Shown here: in pieces, positions 40,897-49,192 of the stretch
Layout: every line of letters begins with the position of its first letter
How positions within the stretch are numbered: position 1 is the stretch's first letter
Assembly (NCBI RefSeq): GCF_018457175.1
Contig: NZ_JAGFNU010000014.1
Location: forward strand, 1 to 64,000
Length of the DNA stretch: 64,000 bases
Reading direction: 5' to 3'
Source of the DNA: Pseudohalocynthiibacter aestuariivivens
GTDB taxonomy: Bacteria; Pseudomonadota; Alphaproteobacteria; Rhodobacterales; Rhodobacteraceae
Made by a program: the position numbers and the translations under genes
Notes under the pieces: generated by a model
What the model was told of the DNA's origin: nothing
Databases searched by the model: none
The model's input: only the letters and a program-made list of their open reading frames with translations

Positions 40897-43584
40897 TCAG
40901 CTTTTGGCCAAATTCCGCAGCACATAGTGCAAAACACCACCATTTTCTATGTATTCGATCTCTACTTCCGTATCGATACGGCATTTCAGCTGTATCTCTT
41001 TCGACGATCCGTCGGCATATTTGATTGTTGCAGGAACATTTGAAAGCGGTTTGAGATCGCCGTCTAAACCTGTGATTGTCACAGTTTCGTCACCTTTCAG
41101 GCCGAGAGAGGTACGATTGTCTCCACCAGTGAATTCAAACGGGATAACCCCCATTCCGACAAGATTCGAACGGTGAATGCGTTCAAAACTTTCTGCGACC
41201 ACCGCTTTCACACCCAACAGGGCTGTGCCCTTGGCTGCCCAGTCACGGGAAGACCCTGCACCATATTGTTCGCCAGCGAAAATCACCAGCGGAGTGCCTG
41301 CCTCCTGATAGGCCATTGCAGCATCAAAAATCGCTGCTTGTTTCCCATCCGGGCCCTTGGTGTAGCCGCCCTCAACACCATCCAGCATTTCGTTTTTGAT
41401 ACGGATATTGGCAAATGTACCGCGCATCATAACTTCGTGGTTTCCGCGTCGCGATCCGTAAGAGTTGAACTCGCGCACGGGCACTTGCCGGTCAACAAGA
41501 TACTTCCCGGCCGGTGTCGTGTCCTTAAACGATCCAGCGGGGCTGATGTGGTCGGTTGTGACCATGTCGCCAAGGATTGCCAGGACTTTTGCATCTGTCA
41601 CGTTTGAGATAGTGCCAGCTTCTTTTGACATGCCCTGAAAGTAAGGCGGGTTTTGCACATAGGTTGATGTGGTGGGCCAGTCATAGGTCAGGCTGTCAGT
41701 CGTTTCGACAGATTGCCATTTTTCATCGCCTTTAAAGACGTCGGCATATTTCGACTGGAACGCTTCACGTGTGACGGTTTTTTCAACCAGTTCCGCAATT
41801 TCTTGTGTCGTTGGCCAGATGTCTTTCAGGTAGACGTCGTTGCCGTCTTTGTCCTGTGCGATCGGGTCTGACGCAAGATTGATGTCCATCGTGCCAGCAA
41901 GCGCATAAGCAACCACAAGCGGCGGAGAGGCAAGATAGTTTGCACGGACATCCGGGCTGATGCGGCCTTCAAAGTTCCGGTTGCCAGAAAGCACAGAGGT
42001 TGCCACCAGATCACCTTCGGCAATCGCTTCGGACAGTTCTTTCTGGATCGGGCCAGAGTTGCCGATACAAGTTGTGCAGCCATAGCCAACAAGGTTGAAA
42101 CCAATGGCGTCCAGATCTTTTTGCAGGTCCGCCGCTTCAAGATAGGCGCTCACGACCTGTGAACCGGGTGCCAGAGAGGTTTTAACCCAAGGTTTACGGC
42201 CCAGGCCAAGTGCCGCTGCTTTGCGTGCCACAAGGCCTGCTCCGATCATCACGTAAGGGTTGGAGGTGTTGGTACAAGAGGTGATCGAGGCAATCACAAC
42301 CTTGCCGGATTCCATCGTGTAATCTTCACCGGCAACAGCAACCTCCTTGCCCATGGGGCGCTTAAAGGTCTCTTCCATTTCTTTTTGGAACGCAGTCTTT
42401 GCCTGATCAAGCGCGACATAGTCTTGTGGGCGTTTAGGACCCGAAATCGCAGGTACGATTGTCCCCATATTAAGATGCAGCGTATCCGTGTAAATCGGAG
42501 CGTAGTCATCGCCGCGCCAGAAACCGTTTTCTTTTGCATAGGCTTCGACAAGCGCTATCCGGCCCTCGTCGCGGCCAGACGTGCGCAGGTAGCGCAGCGT
42601 TTCGTTATCGACCGGGAAGAAGCCACAAGTCGCGCCATACTCGGGCGCCATGTTGGCAATGGTCGCGCGATCTGCCAGCGGCAGGCGATCAAGCCCTTCA
42701 CCGTAAAACTCGACGAATTTTCCGACAACGCCTTTGGCGCGCAGCATTTCGACAACTTTGAGAACCAGATCAGTGCCTGTTGTGCCTTCGCTCATGTCAC
42801 CGGTCAGTTCAAATCCGACTACTTCGGGGATCAGCATGGAAATGGGCTGGCCAAGCATTGCAGCCTCAGCCTCAATGCCACCAACACCCCAGCCTAGAAC
42901 GGCGAGGCCGTTTACCATTGTGGTGTGGCTGTCGGTACCAACGAGCGTGTCAGGGTAGGCAACGTTTTCGCCGTTTTGGTCCACATCGGTCCAGACCGTC
43001 TGCGACAGGTATTCGAGGTTCACCTGATGGCAGATACCGGTTCCGGGGGGAACAACACGAAAGTTGTTAAACGCGGACTGGCCCCATTTCAGGAATGTGT
43101 AGCGTTCGATGTTACGTTCATATTCGCGGTCAACGTTCATCTGAAACGCGCGGGGGTTGCCGAACTCATCAATCATGACCGAGTGGTCGATCACAAGATC
43201 AACCGGGTTCAGCGGGTTGATCTTTTCAGGATCACCACCAAGGCCCATGATTCCGTCGCGCATGGCTGCAAGGTCAACAACGGCAGGAACGCCAGTGAAA
43301 TCCTGCATCAGAACACGCGCGGGGCGATAGGCGATTTCGCGCGGGTTTTTGCCACCCTGGACTGCCCACTCGCTAAACGCCTTGATGTCATCAACGGAAA
43401 CGGTTTTGCCGTCTTCAAAGCGAAGCATATTTTCAAGCACCACTTTAAGCGCGGCGGGTAATTTGGAAAAATCGCCAAGTCCGGCCGCCTCGGCGGCAGG
43501 GATGGAATAATAGGAAATGCTCTCAGAGCCGACTTTCAATGTTTTGCGGGTTTTAGAACTATCGCGTCCAACGGTGATGGGCAT
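40897..43584 (-). CDS. acnA: Aconitate hydratase A
   Basis: An 895-residue [4Fe-4S] enzyme of the TCA cycle, interconverting citrate and isocitrate. Cluster cysteines are in ASITSCTNTSNP and YGCTTCIGNSGP, both in the second half of the main domain; the swivel domain with QYGAGSSRDWAAKG is C-terminal, the AcnA/IRP1 arrangement. The start MPITVGRDSSKTRK at 43584 has the right opening; the frame runs on to 43650 without family similarity. Two inverted repeats lie upstream (43615-43690), between it and the divergent DUF1223 gene. Confidence 0.97.
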   Translation of the reverse strand: MPITVGRDSSKTRKTLKVGSESISYYSIPAAEAAGLGDFSKLPAALKVVLENMLRFEDGKTVSVDDIKAFSEWAVQGGKNPREIAYRPARVLMQDFTGVPAVVDLAAMRDGIMGLGGDPEKINPLNPVDLVIDHSVMIDEFGNPRAFQMNVDREYERNIERYTFLKWGQSAFNNFRVVPPGTGICHQVNLEYLSQTVWTDVDQNGENVAYPDTLVGTDSHTTMVNGLAVLGWGVGGIEAEAAMLGQPISMLIPEVVGFELTGDMSEGTTGTDLVLKVVEMLRAKGVVGKFVEFYGEGLDRLPLADRATIANMAPEYGATCGFFPVDNETLRYLRTSGRDEGRIALVEAYAKENGFWRGDDYAPIYTDTLHLNMGTIVPAISGPKRPQDYVALDQAKTAFQKEMEETFKRPMGKEVAVAGEDYTMESGKVVIASITSCTNTSNPYVMIGAGLVARKAAALGLGRKPWVKTSLAPGSQVVSAYLEAADLQKDLDAIGFNLVGYGCTTCIGNSGPIQKELSEAIAEGDLVATSVLSGNRNFEGRISPDVRANYLASPPLVVAYALAGTMDINLASDPIAQDKDGNDVYLKDIWPTTQEIAELVEKTVTREAFQSKYADVFKGDEKWQSVETTDSLTYDWPTTSTYVQNPPYFQGMSKEAGTISNVTDAKVLAILGDMVTTDHISPAGSFKDTTPAGKYLVDRQVPVREFNSYGSRRGNHEVMMRGTFANIRIKNEMLDGVEGGYTKGPDGKQAAIFDAAMAYQEAGTPLVIFAGEQYGAGSSRDWAAKGTALLGVKAVVAESFERIHRSNLVGMGVIPFEFTGGDNRTSLGLKGDETVTITGLDGDLKPLSNVPATIKYADGSSKEIQLKCRIDTEVEIEYIENGGVLHYVLRNLAKS

Positions 43585-43614
43585 CGTGGCCTCCCTCAAA
43601 TGATTTCGGGGTAT

Positions 43615-43639
43615 TGTTAAGGCTGGTATTGCCTTAACA
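43615..43639. promoter_or_regulatory. Perfect inverted repeat upstream of acnA
   Basis: TGTTAAGGC and GCCTTAACA, nine perfect bases each, flank a 7-base spacer. It lies 31 bases before the acnA start and could be a hairpin in its leader RNA or a regulator site. Confidence 0.5.
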
Positions 43640-43670
43640 TTGGCGTTCATTCAAGAGGAGATGTGCACTT

Positions 43671-43690
43671 TTGTATACTATTGTACACAA
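43671..43690. promoter_or_regulatory. 20-bp palindromic operator candidate (acnA / DUF1223 intergenic)
   Basis: TTGTATAC and GTACACAA, with one mismatch between the arms and a 4-base spacer. TTGTATAC-type half-sites are typical of GntR-family regulators (family knowledge). It could control acnA, the divergent DUF1223 gene or both. Confidence 0.45.
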
Positions 43691-43803
43691 TTATCACAAT
43701 CCTCACGCGTTTGTAACAAGAATTAGAGTATTCTCGCAAAACCTTGATTGGTGTTCGGCGCAACTGTGATTTAGCAAGGGGTAAGTACGAAGGAAGAGTA
43801 AGC

Positions 43804-44505
43804 ATGAGAAAACAGCTGTTCAGCGCAATTATTGGGTTATGGGTCGCGGTTGCAGGCGGTACGCAAGCGCAATCCGATCCGGTTGTGCTTGAGCTTTACA
43901 CCTCACAAGGGTGTTCTTCATGCCCACCGGCCGACGCGTTGCTTACATCACTTGCAGACCGGGAGGATGTGATCGCGCTTGCGCTTCATGTTGATTACTG
44001 GGACTACATCGGTTGGGTCGATAGTTTCGGAGATCCTGCTTATACCGCGCGACAAAAAGCCTATGCACGCGCTGCAAACAAACGGATGGTTTACACGCCG
44101 CAGATGATTGTCGGCGGAAAGGACCATATTGTTGGTCACGAGCCTGAAGAAGTGGCTGCAACGCTGCAGCGACACGCTTCACAAACAAACAATCCGGGCG
44201 TTTCTCTGGAACGACGGGGGCAATCATTGAATGTTACTTTGGAGCCTTCCGGCCAGGTGCTTGGACCGCTTGTTGTGCAACTGGTTCGCTATACGCCATC
44301 TTCAACAGTTAACATTCGACGCGGAGAGAATGCTGGACGGTCAATCACCTATTCGAATATTGTAACGTCGTGGGAAAATATCCGAAACTGGGATGGCCGC
44401 CGGGCACTTTCTTTTCCTGTTCCGGCACTTGGCTCTGACCCGGTCGTCGTGATCGTGCAAAAGGCTAATCATGGGGCGATCGTTGCATCCGCGCGTTTAC
44501 GCTGA
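43804..44505 (+). CDS. DUF1223 secreted thioredoxin-like protein
   Basis: A 233-residue protein with a signal peptide (MRKQLFSAIIGLWVAVAGGTQA, cleavage near residue 22). The mature protein begins with a thioredoxin-like fold: LYTSQGCSSCPPADALL carries a CxxC pair, and the conserved VDYWDYIGWVDSFGDP and MVYTPQMIVGG follow. Members of DUF1223 are of unknown function, periplasmic or cell-surface redox proteins. The start at 43804 has GAAGGAAGAG upstream and replaces an upstream frame from 43744. Confidence 0.87.
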   Translation: MRKQLFSAIIGLWVAVAGGTQAQSDPVVLELYTSQGCSSCPPADALLTSLADREDVIALALHVDYWDYIGWVDSFGDPAYTARQKAYARAANKRMVYTPQMIVGGKDHIVGHEPEEVAATLQRHASQTNNPGVSLERRGQSLNVTLEPSGQVLGPLVVQLVRYTPSSTVNIRRGENAGRSITYSNIVTSWENIRNWDGRRALSFPVPALGSDPVVVIVQKANHGAIVASARLR

Positions 44506-44588
44506 AGCTCTGCATTTATAAAACTTAGCCTTTAAACAGGGGCAGACCGAGTTTCGTTCTACCGTTTCTTGTTAAATAAGTATGCAGG

Positions 44589-45230
44589 TCAGGACGGTAA
44601 TTTTGCGATACCTGTGCCAATCATGCTGTCGCGACTCACCAGTTCAGCAAGTTCTTCCTCGGTCATGTTCTCTGTTCCGTCCGGGCGCACAGGTATTACA
44701 ATATAGCGCATATCTGCAGTTGAATCATGAACCCGAACCGTTGTTTCGGCGGGTAGTTCCAAACCAAACTCAGCCAGAACTTTGCGCGGCTCTTTCACAA
44801 CGCGTGACCGGTAGGCCCTTGTTTTATACCAATCGGGTGGCAAGCCAAGCAGGTTGCGCGGATAGCAGGAACACAAAGTGCAAACTACGACATTGTGGAT
44901 ATCTTCAGTGTTTTCCAGCGCAATAAGGCGCAACGTGCCGATGTCGAAACCCATTTCACGGCTGGCTCTGGACGCGTTTTCCAGCAACCGTGCCTTAAAG
45001 GCTGGATCTACCCAGGCACGTGCAACGACAGCGGCGCCGTTCGCAGGAGACCGGGCATCCATCGTGTCTATCTGAGAGGCAATTTCAGTGGCCGTTGTAA
45101 CACCCTTTTCGATCAAAAGTTCGCGCATCGCGATCTCCATACACTGCCAATAGGTCAGTGGTTCGTCATTGTCTTTGCGGTACGGGTGCCCCGAAGGGCT
45201 CAGGTGGTCATGGTGATCATGGGGCATCAT
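44589..45230 (-). CDS. Nitrile hydratase-type alpha subunit (cobalt motif)
   Basis: A 213-residue metal-bearing subunit of the nitrile hydratase/thiocyanate hydrolase family. The metal claw is CTLCSC (Cys117, Cys120, Ser121, Cys122); Thr after the first Cys marks the cobalt type, whereas iron enzymes have Ser there. The Cys residues at the second and third positions are normally oxidised to sulfinic and sulfenic acid. His-rich N-terminus MMPHDHHDHL. It is the third gene of an overlapping set, with 14 bases shared with the upstream gene. In nitrile hydratases this chain pairs with one beta chain; here the beta chain is in two pieces, as in thiocyanate hydrolase. No activator gene is beside it. 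Confidence 0.87.
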   Translation of the reverse strand: MMPHDHHDHLSPSGHPYRKDNDEPLTYWQCMEIAMRELLIEKGVTTATEIASQIDTMDARSPANGAAVVARAWVDPAFKARLLENASRASREMGFDIGTLRLIALENTEDIHNVVVCTLCSCYPRNLLGLPPDWYKTRAYRSRVVKEPRKVLAEFGLELPAETTVRVHDSTADMRYIVIPVRPDGTENMTEEELAELVSRDSMIGTGIAKLPS

Positions 45231-45498
45231 GTGTTTCCGGATATTCTAGCCAATGGGCAAAGATTTCTGCGTCCAGCGTATCGTTCGGGTATTCTGTGTC
45301 ACTTCCCCAGACTTCAGCCATTGAGAAACGTACCCGGACCAACGGGATTTTTTCGGCAGGCAAGCCATAGGCAAGCTGTTCAGGGTTGCCAAATGCGCCA
45401 AGCTTGCGCTCGACAAAGCCAGTTTTTCCCCGCAGATATGCGGGCGCTCGCACATGCCCAGGGGGCATCATGTGTTTTACACGAACACGCTCAGCCAT
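45217..45498 (-). CDS. C-terminal half of a split nitrile hydratase beta chain (SH3-like)
   Basis: A 93-residue protein equivalent to the SH3-like C-terminal domain of nitrile hydratase beta. It starts MAERVRVKHMMPPGHVRAP, continues with the TRTPAY-like AYLRGKTGFVERKLG, and has the typical VRFSMAEVWGSDTEY near the end. The frame is open upstream to 45555, but the ATG at 45498 is the natural start and overlaps the previous stop by eight bases. It has the size of the corresponding thiocyanate hydrolase subunit. Confidence 0.82.
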   Translation of the reverse strand: MAERVRVKHMMPPGHVRAPAYLRGKTGFVERKLGAFGNPEQLAYGLPAEKIPLVRVRFSMAEVWGSDTEYPNDTLDAEIFAHWLEYPETHDAP

Positions 45499-45829
45499 GC
45501 GCGGCCTCGCCGTAGGTTTCACCACGCGTTGCGATCTCTTCCATGCGCTCGCCAAGTTCGGTTGGGGTGTAAACCCCGGCCTCTACAAGGTTTTGATTGA
45601 GCGAAGCAACCCACCGTTCGTAGTAGCTCATCGTTTCAAATGCGTCTTCGCCCATATCCTCGAGAGCACGGCGCAGGCCATCTACGGTAAAATGTCCCTT
45701 GGCAGAGCAAAGCACCATAAGTGCGTCGATACGCTTTTCCCAAAGCGCAAAGTCGTGATCTTCCTTCGGAACCGGCCCAGCGGCCTGTCCCCCCATATCG
45801 TGCCAGCGGCGTCCATCATTCTGTTTCAT
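45491..45829 (-). CDS. N-terminal half of a split nitrile hydratase beta chain
   Basis: A 112-residue helical protein like residues 1-110 of nitrile hydratase beta: HDMGGQAAGPVPKEDHDFALWEKRIDAL (two parts, 10-37) matches the opening helix with the acidic residues, and FETMSYYERWVASLNQNLVEAG (about 63-84) matches the SSYYEIWL-type helix that contacts the alpha chain. It is the first gene of the operon, so the order is beta-N, beta-C, alpha. The stop and next start overlap, consistent with an original fused gene or tight coupling. Confidence 0.82.
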   Translation of the reverse strand: MKQNDGRRWHDMGGQAAGPVPKEDHDFALWEKRIDALMVLCSAKGHFTVDGLRRALEDMGEDAFETMSYYERWVASLNQNLVEAGVYTPTELGERMEEIATRGETYGEAAHG

Positions 45830-45877
45830 GCAGTAAGGCTAAGCATAGGTTCCGGAACTGTCCAGATCACATTTTGT

Positions 45878-46951
45878 TCAGATTTCGTTTCTCTCGGCAT
45901 CTTCTTCGATCGCAATCGTAATCTCCCCGCTGGTGGCAAGTTTCTGGATCTCCGCAATGACAACACTCATTGCCGTTTCCGCAATAGGTTCTTGAACCGC
46001 ACGCATATCTTCAATCATTGTCCGAAGTTGGTCAGCCATACGTTTCGGCATGTTATCAAGCACATAGTCAACAACCAATCCATCGTCATTTGCCTGGGCA
46101 GCCGTCAATGCAGTTGCCAGATCTTTCTGTTCTAGCCCGCGTATAATTTTTGGGATATCGCGCGCATCAATGCGTGACGGAATGTCAGCAAAGGTGAAAA
46201 TGGCTTTTCGCACTCTGCTTGCAAACTCTGCGTCTGTTTCTTCCAGCCCGACCAAGACATCGTCACGCGTGGTCGAAAAGGAGGAGTTTAATATTGCACT
46301 CACGCGCTCCACAGGTTCTTCAGAGAAGATAGAGACCGGACGCGCATCAATTTGGGTGACGACAGATTTTCCAATTCGTTCTAACGCATCTTTAGTGACA
46401 CCACCTGTCATGGAGATCGCATAGACAATGCGTCGCGCTTTTGGACCTGGAATGAGGCCCAGTAGTTCTGCTGATTTTGCAACGTTTAACTTTGAAAGAA
46501 TAACAGCACAGACCTCAACGCTTTCTTCAAAAAGGATGGATAAAAGGTCTGAGTTTTTAGTTTCCGCTATACGTTCCCACGGATCGTTTTGGCTATGTGA
46601 TCCAACTCCACGCCGTAGTCGCCCGGCGGCGACGGGGCTGATTGACCCATCCAATAAGGAAAGAGCACCTTCCAGCCCGCCACTAAACGCCATCCCAACC
46701 GATTCCAGTTCTGTCAAGAATTCTTGGAGTACGTCGTGTAGCGTTTTCCTGTCTACCAGACGCAAAGCGCCAATATGTTCTGTCAGGTCGGCCTGAAGCT
46801 GTTCCGGCAGTTTTGCTAAGGAAAGTGTCGCCCCCTCACCAAGCAGGAGCCGAACAACGATTGCTGCCTTTTGTTTGCGGGTAAGATTGCTCGCCGTCGT
46901 TGGAAAGCTGGGGGCAGGGCCGCCCGAAAGTTCAGGTTGGGGGGGGCTCAT
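45878..46951 (-). CDS. fliG: FliG-type flagellar motor switch protein
   Basis: A 357-residue protein of the FliG family, the torque-bearing rotor component. The N-terminal helices (LTRKQKAAIVVRLLLGEG) start the FliG-N domain; the middle and C-terminal domains follow, with the C-terminal charged helix around TFADIPSRIDARDIPKIIRGLEQKDLATALTAA (in two parts, about 245-280), corresponding to the FDDI/torque region. The usual EHPQ motif of the middle domain is not obvious. The start at 46951 has GGAGAG upstream; an ATG at 46969 is alternative. No other flagellar gene is nearby, which is unusual for roseobacters, where fliG is normally in the flagellar cluster. Confidence 0.82.
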   Translation of the reverse strand: MSPPQPELSGGPAPSFPTTASNLTRKQKAAIVVRLLLGEGATLSLAKLPEQLQADLTEHIGALRLVDRKTLHDVLQEFLTELESVGMAFSGGLEGALSLLDGSISPVAAGRLRRGVGSHSQNDPWERIAETKNSDLLSILFEESVEVCAVILSKLNVAKSAELLGLIPGPKARRIVYAISMTGGVTKDALERIGKSVVTQIDARPVSIFSEEPVERVSAILNSSFSTTRDDVLVGLEETDAEFASRVRKAIFTFADIPSRIDARDIPKIIRGLEQKDLATALTAAQANDDGLVVDYVLDNMPKRMADQLRTMIEDMRAVQEPIAETAMSVVIAEIQKLATSGEITIAIEEDAERNEI

Positions 46952-47026
46952 GGGGTCTCTCCGGTTCACGTCGCGGTATATTGGCAGCGAAGCGTTAAGA
47001 GACCCCTTAAAACGTTTCTAAGTGAC

Positions 47027-48334
47027 CTAGTCCTTGCCGAAGACTCGCGCAAATATCGTATCGACATGTTTGGTATGATAGCCAAGGTCGAATTTGTCTT
47101 CGATTTCTTCTGCACTTAGCGCTTTTAGAACATCCGCATCACCCAGTAGCTCTGTCTTGAAATCTTTACCTTCTTCCCAGACTTTCATCGCGTTTTTTTG
47201 CACGAGCTTGTAGCTGTCTTCGCGGCTGACACCGGCTTGCGTCAGGGCCAGCAGAACACGCTGAGACATAACCAGGCCACGGAATTTATTCATATTGGCG
47301 AGCATGTTGTCGGGATAGATCACCAGCTTGTCTATGACCATGGTCAGGCGCGCGAGTGCGAAGTCGAGCGTAATGGTGGTGTCAGGTCCGATATTGCGTT
47401 CAACGGATGAGTGCGAAATATCGCGTTCGTGCCAGAGCGCAACATTCTCCATCGCGGGAACAACCGCCATGCGGACAAGGCGCGCAAGACCGGTAAGGTT
47501 TTCGGTCAACACAGGGTTGCGTTTGTGCGGCATCGCGGATGATCCCTTTTGCCCTTTTGAGAAAAACTCCTCGGCCTCAAGCACTTCGGTGCGCTGCATA
47601 TGGCGGATTTCGATGGAGACATTCTCGATTGAACTCGCAACCACCCCAAGGGCTGCAAAGAACGCCGCGTGACGGTCGCGCGGAATGACCTGAGTTGAAA
47701 TTGGTTCTGGTTCCAATCCCAGTTTCGCGCAGACGTGTTCTTCTACCGCAGGATCAATATTTGCGAATGTGCCAACAGCACCCGAAATTGCACCAGTCGC
47801 AATCTCTTTCCTCGCCTTCTTCAACCGGTTCAGGTTGCGGTCCATCTCTGCATAGAACCGCGCGAAGGTCAGGCCCATTGTTGTTGGTTCGGCATGAATT
47901 CCGTGGGACCGGCCGATGCGCACCGTATCCTTGTGCTCATAGGCGCGGCGCTTCAGGGCGGCGAGCAATTTGACCATATCTTCGATCAGAATATCGGTCG
48001 CCTTGACAAGCTGCACGTTGAAACAGGTATCCAGCACATCGGAACTGGTCATCCCCTGATGAACAAAACGCGCGTCATCGCTTCCGACATGTTCCGCGAG
48101 ATGCGTAAGAAAGGCGATAACGTCGTGTTTTGTCACGGCCTCAATCTCGTCGATCCGCGCTACATCAAATTCCACGTCCTTGGCTTTCCAGACGGCGTCA
48201 GCATTCGCGCGCGGGATCACACCCAGATCGGCCTGTGCGTCGCAGGCATGTGCCTCGATCTCATACCAGATGCGGAATTTGGTTTCTGGCGACCAGATGG
48301 CAACCATTTCAGGGCGGGAATAACGGGGGATCAT
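47027..48334 (-). CDS. purB: Adenylosuccinate lyase
   Basis: A 435-residue enzyme of the fumarase/aspartase superfamily, acting twice in purine synthesis. The superfamily signature GSSAMPHKRNP (about 264-274) is present, together with TSSDVLDTC (95-103) and GRSHGIHAEPTT. It is transcribed towards fliG with a 75-bp gap. It starts MIPRYSRPEMVAIW. Confidence 0.97.
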   Translation of the reverse strand: MIPRYSRPEMVAIWSPETKFRIWYEIEAHACDAQADLGVIPRANADAVWKAKDVEFDVARIDEIEAVTKHDVIAFLTHLAEHVGSDDARFVHQGMTSSDVLDTCFNVQLVKATDILIEDMVKLLAALKRRAYEHKDTVRIGRSHGIHAEPTTMGLTFARFYAEMDRNLNRLKKARKEIATGAISGAVGTFANIDPAVEEHVCAKLGLEPEPISTQVIPRDRHAAFFAALGVVASSIENVSIEIRHMQRTEVLEAEEFFSKGQKGSSAMPHKRNPVLTENLTGLARLVRMAVVPAMENVALWHERDISHSSVERNIGPDTTITLDFALARLTMVIDKLVIYPDNMLANMNKFRGLVMSQRVLLALTQAGVSREDSYKLVQKNAMKVWEEGKDFKTELLGDADVLKALSAEEIEDKFDLGYHTKHVDTIFARVFGKD

Positions 48335-48415
48335 GTTAAAGGCCTTTTGAATTGAGACAGGGCGCGGGTTCTCTTAGACTGACGCGGTGTCTACAGCAAG
48401 CACCCCGGAGGTCCC

Positions 48416-48748
48416 ATGCGGCGCGCTGTCCTTATTTTCTCGATTATTTGGCCTGCGGTTGCCCTTGCCGAAAACTGGGAACCACTTGAAGCAGAAGGTA
48501 TCAAAAAGGCGCTGATCGACAAAGGCATAACTTATGAGGCCGCAACACAGTATTTTTATGCCTCTGGTCGAACCCTATATAATGCAGGCGCAGATAGTTG
48601 GGGATACTGGCGTGTTGAAGAAGACCGCTATTGCTCTCAGTGGCCACCCAGTGACCTTTGGGCATGCTATGATATGGAAATATCTGGTCAGAGTATTCGG
48701 TTTCTGGGGGAACATGGGTATATCACTATCGGAGTCCTGGCGGAGTGA
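48416..48748 (+). CDS. Small secreted protein of unknown function
   Basis: A 110-residue protein with a signal peptide (MRRAVLIFSIIWPAVALA, cleavage near 18). The mature part has YEAATQYFYASGRTLYNAG and DRYCSQWPPSDLWACYD, with two cysteines that could pair in the periplasm. I recognise this as a recurring Rhodobacteraceae protein pattern but cannot give a family name. It overlaps the next gene by four bases if the GTG start at 48745 is used. Confidence 0.7.
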   Translation: MRRAVLIFSIIWPAVALAENWEPLEAEGIKKALIDKGITYEAATQYFYASGRTLYNAGADSWGYWRVEEDRYCSQWPPSDLWACYDMEISGQSIRFLGEHGYITIGVLAE

Positions 48749-49182
48749 GAAGGGGGCCAAAGCAGCTTATGGATTTTTGCGGCTCCTGGTGGTTAGGTCG
48801 TGAGATAATCGACCTAAAAACCGGGCTGCGGGGATATATGGATGGAATGGCAACATTTGAACCCGACAGTTCGTCGCTTCGGTACATCGAAGTCGGGCGT
48901 TTGGTCTATGCAGGGCAACCTCAATTGCGGGCGTCGCGTCGGTATTGGTGGCAACCACGCCCCGGTGGCATTGATATCTGTTTTGACAATGGGCAATTCT
49001 TTCATCGCCTTGATATAACGCAACGCACCACAAAGGCAGAACACGTATGTGCTGAGGATACTTATAACGTATTGTATGACTTTTCGGAGTGGCCAGTCTG
49101 GTCAGCCACATGGCATGTTGCCGGACCGCGAAAACTCTACACTATGACATCCAGCTATTACGCCGCAGGTGATATCGGTTAA
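48745..49182 (+). CDS. DUF6314-like protein
   Basis: A 145-residue protein without signal peptide. The sequence FCGSWWLGREI, FDNGQFFHRLDI and YDFSEWPVWSATWHVAGPRK resembles the DUF6314 pattern (a beta-barrel fold), assigned by recollection. The start is either GTG at 48745, overlapping the upstream stop, or ATG at 48769, which starts nearer the conserved region (MDFCGSW). It converges on the hydrolase-OsmC gene 10 bp away. Confidence 0.7.
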   Translation: MRRGPKQLMDFCGSWWLGREIIDLKTGLRGYMDGMATFEPDSSSLRYIEVGRLVYAGQPQLRASRRYWWQPRPGGIDICFDNGQFFHRLDITQRTTKAEHVCAEDTYNVLYDFSEWPVWSATWHVAGPRKLYTMTSSYYAAGDIG

Positions 49183-49192
49183 GGCGTTTTGC

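Noticed and set aside
45386-46135. A 249-codon frame on the plus strand opposite the nitrile hydratase genes and fliG
   Set aside because: Antisense shadow of three well supported genes; no recognisable motif.
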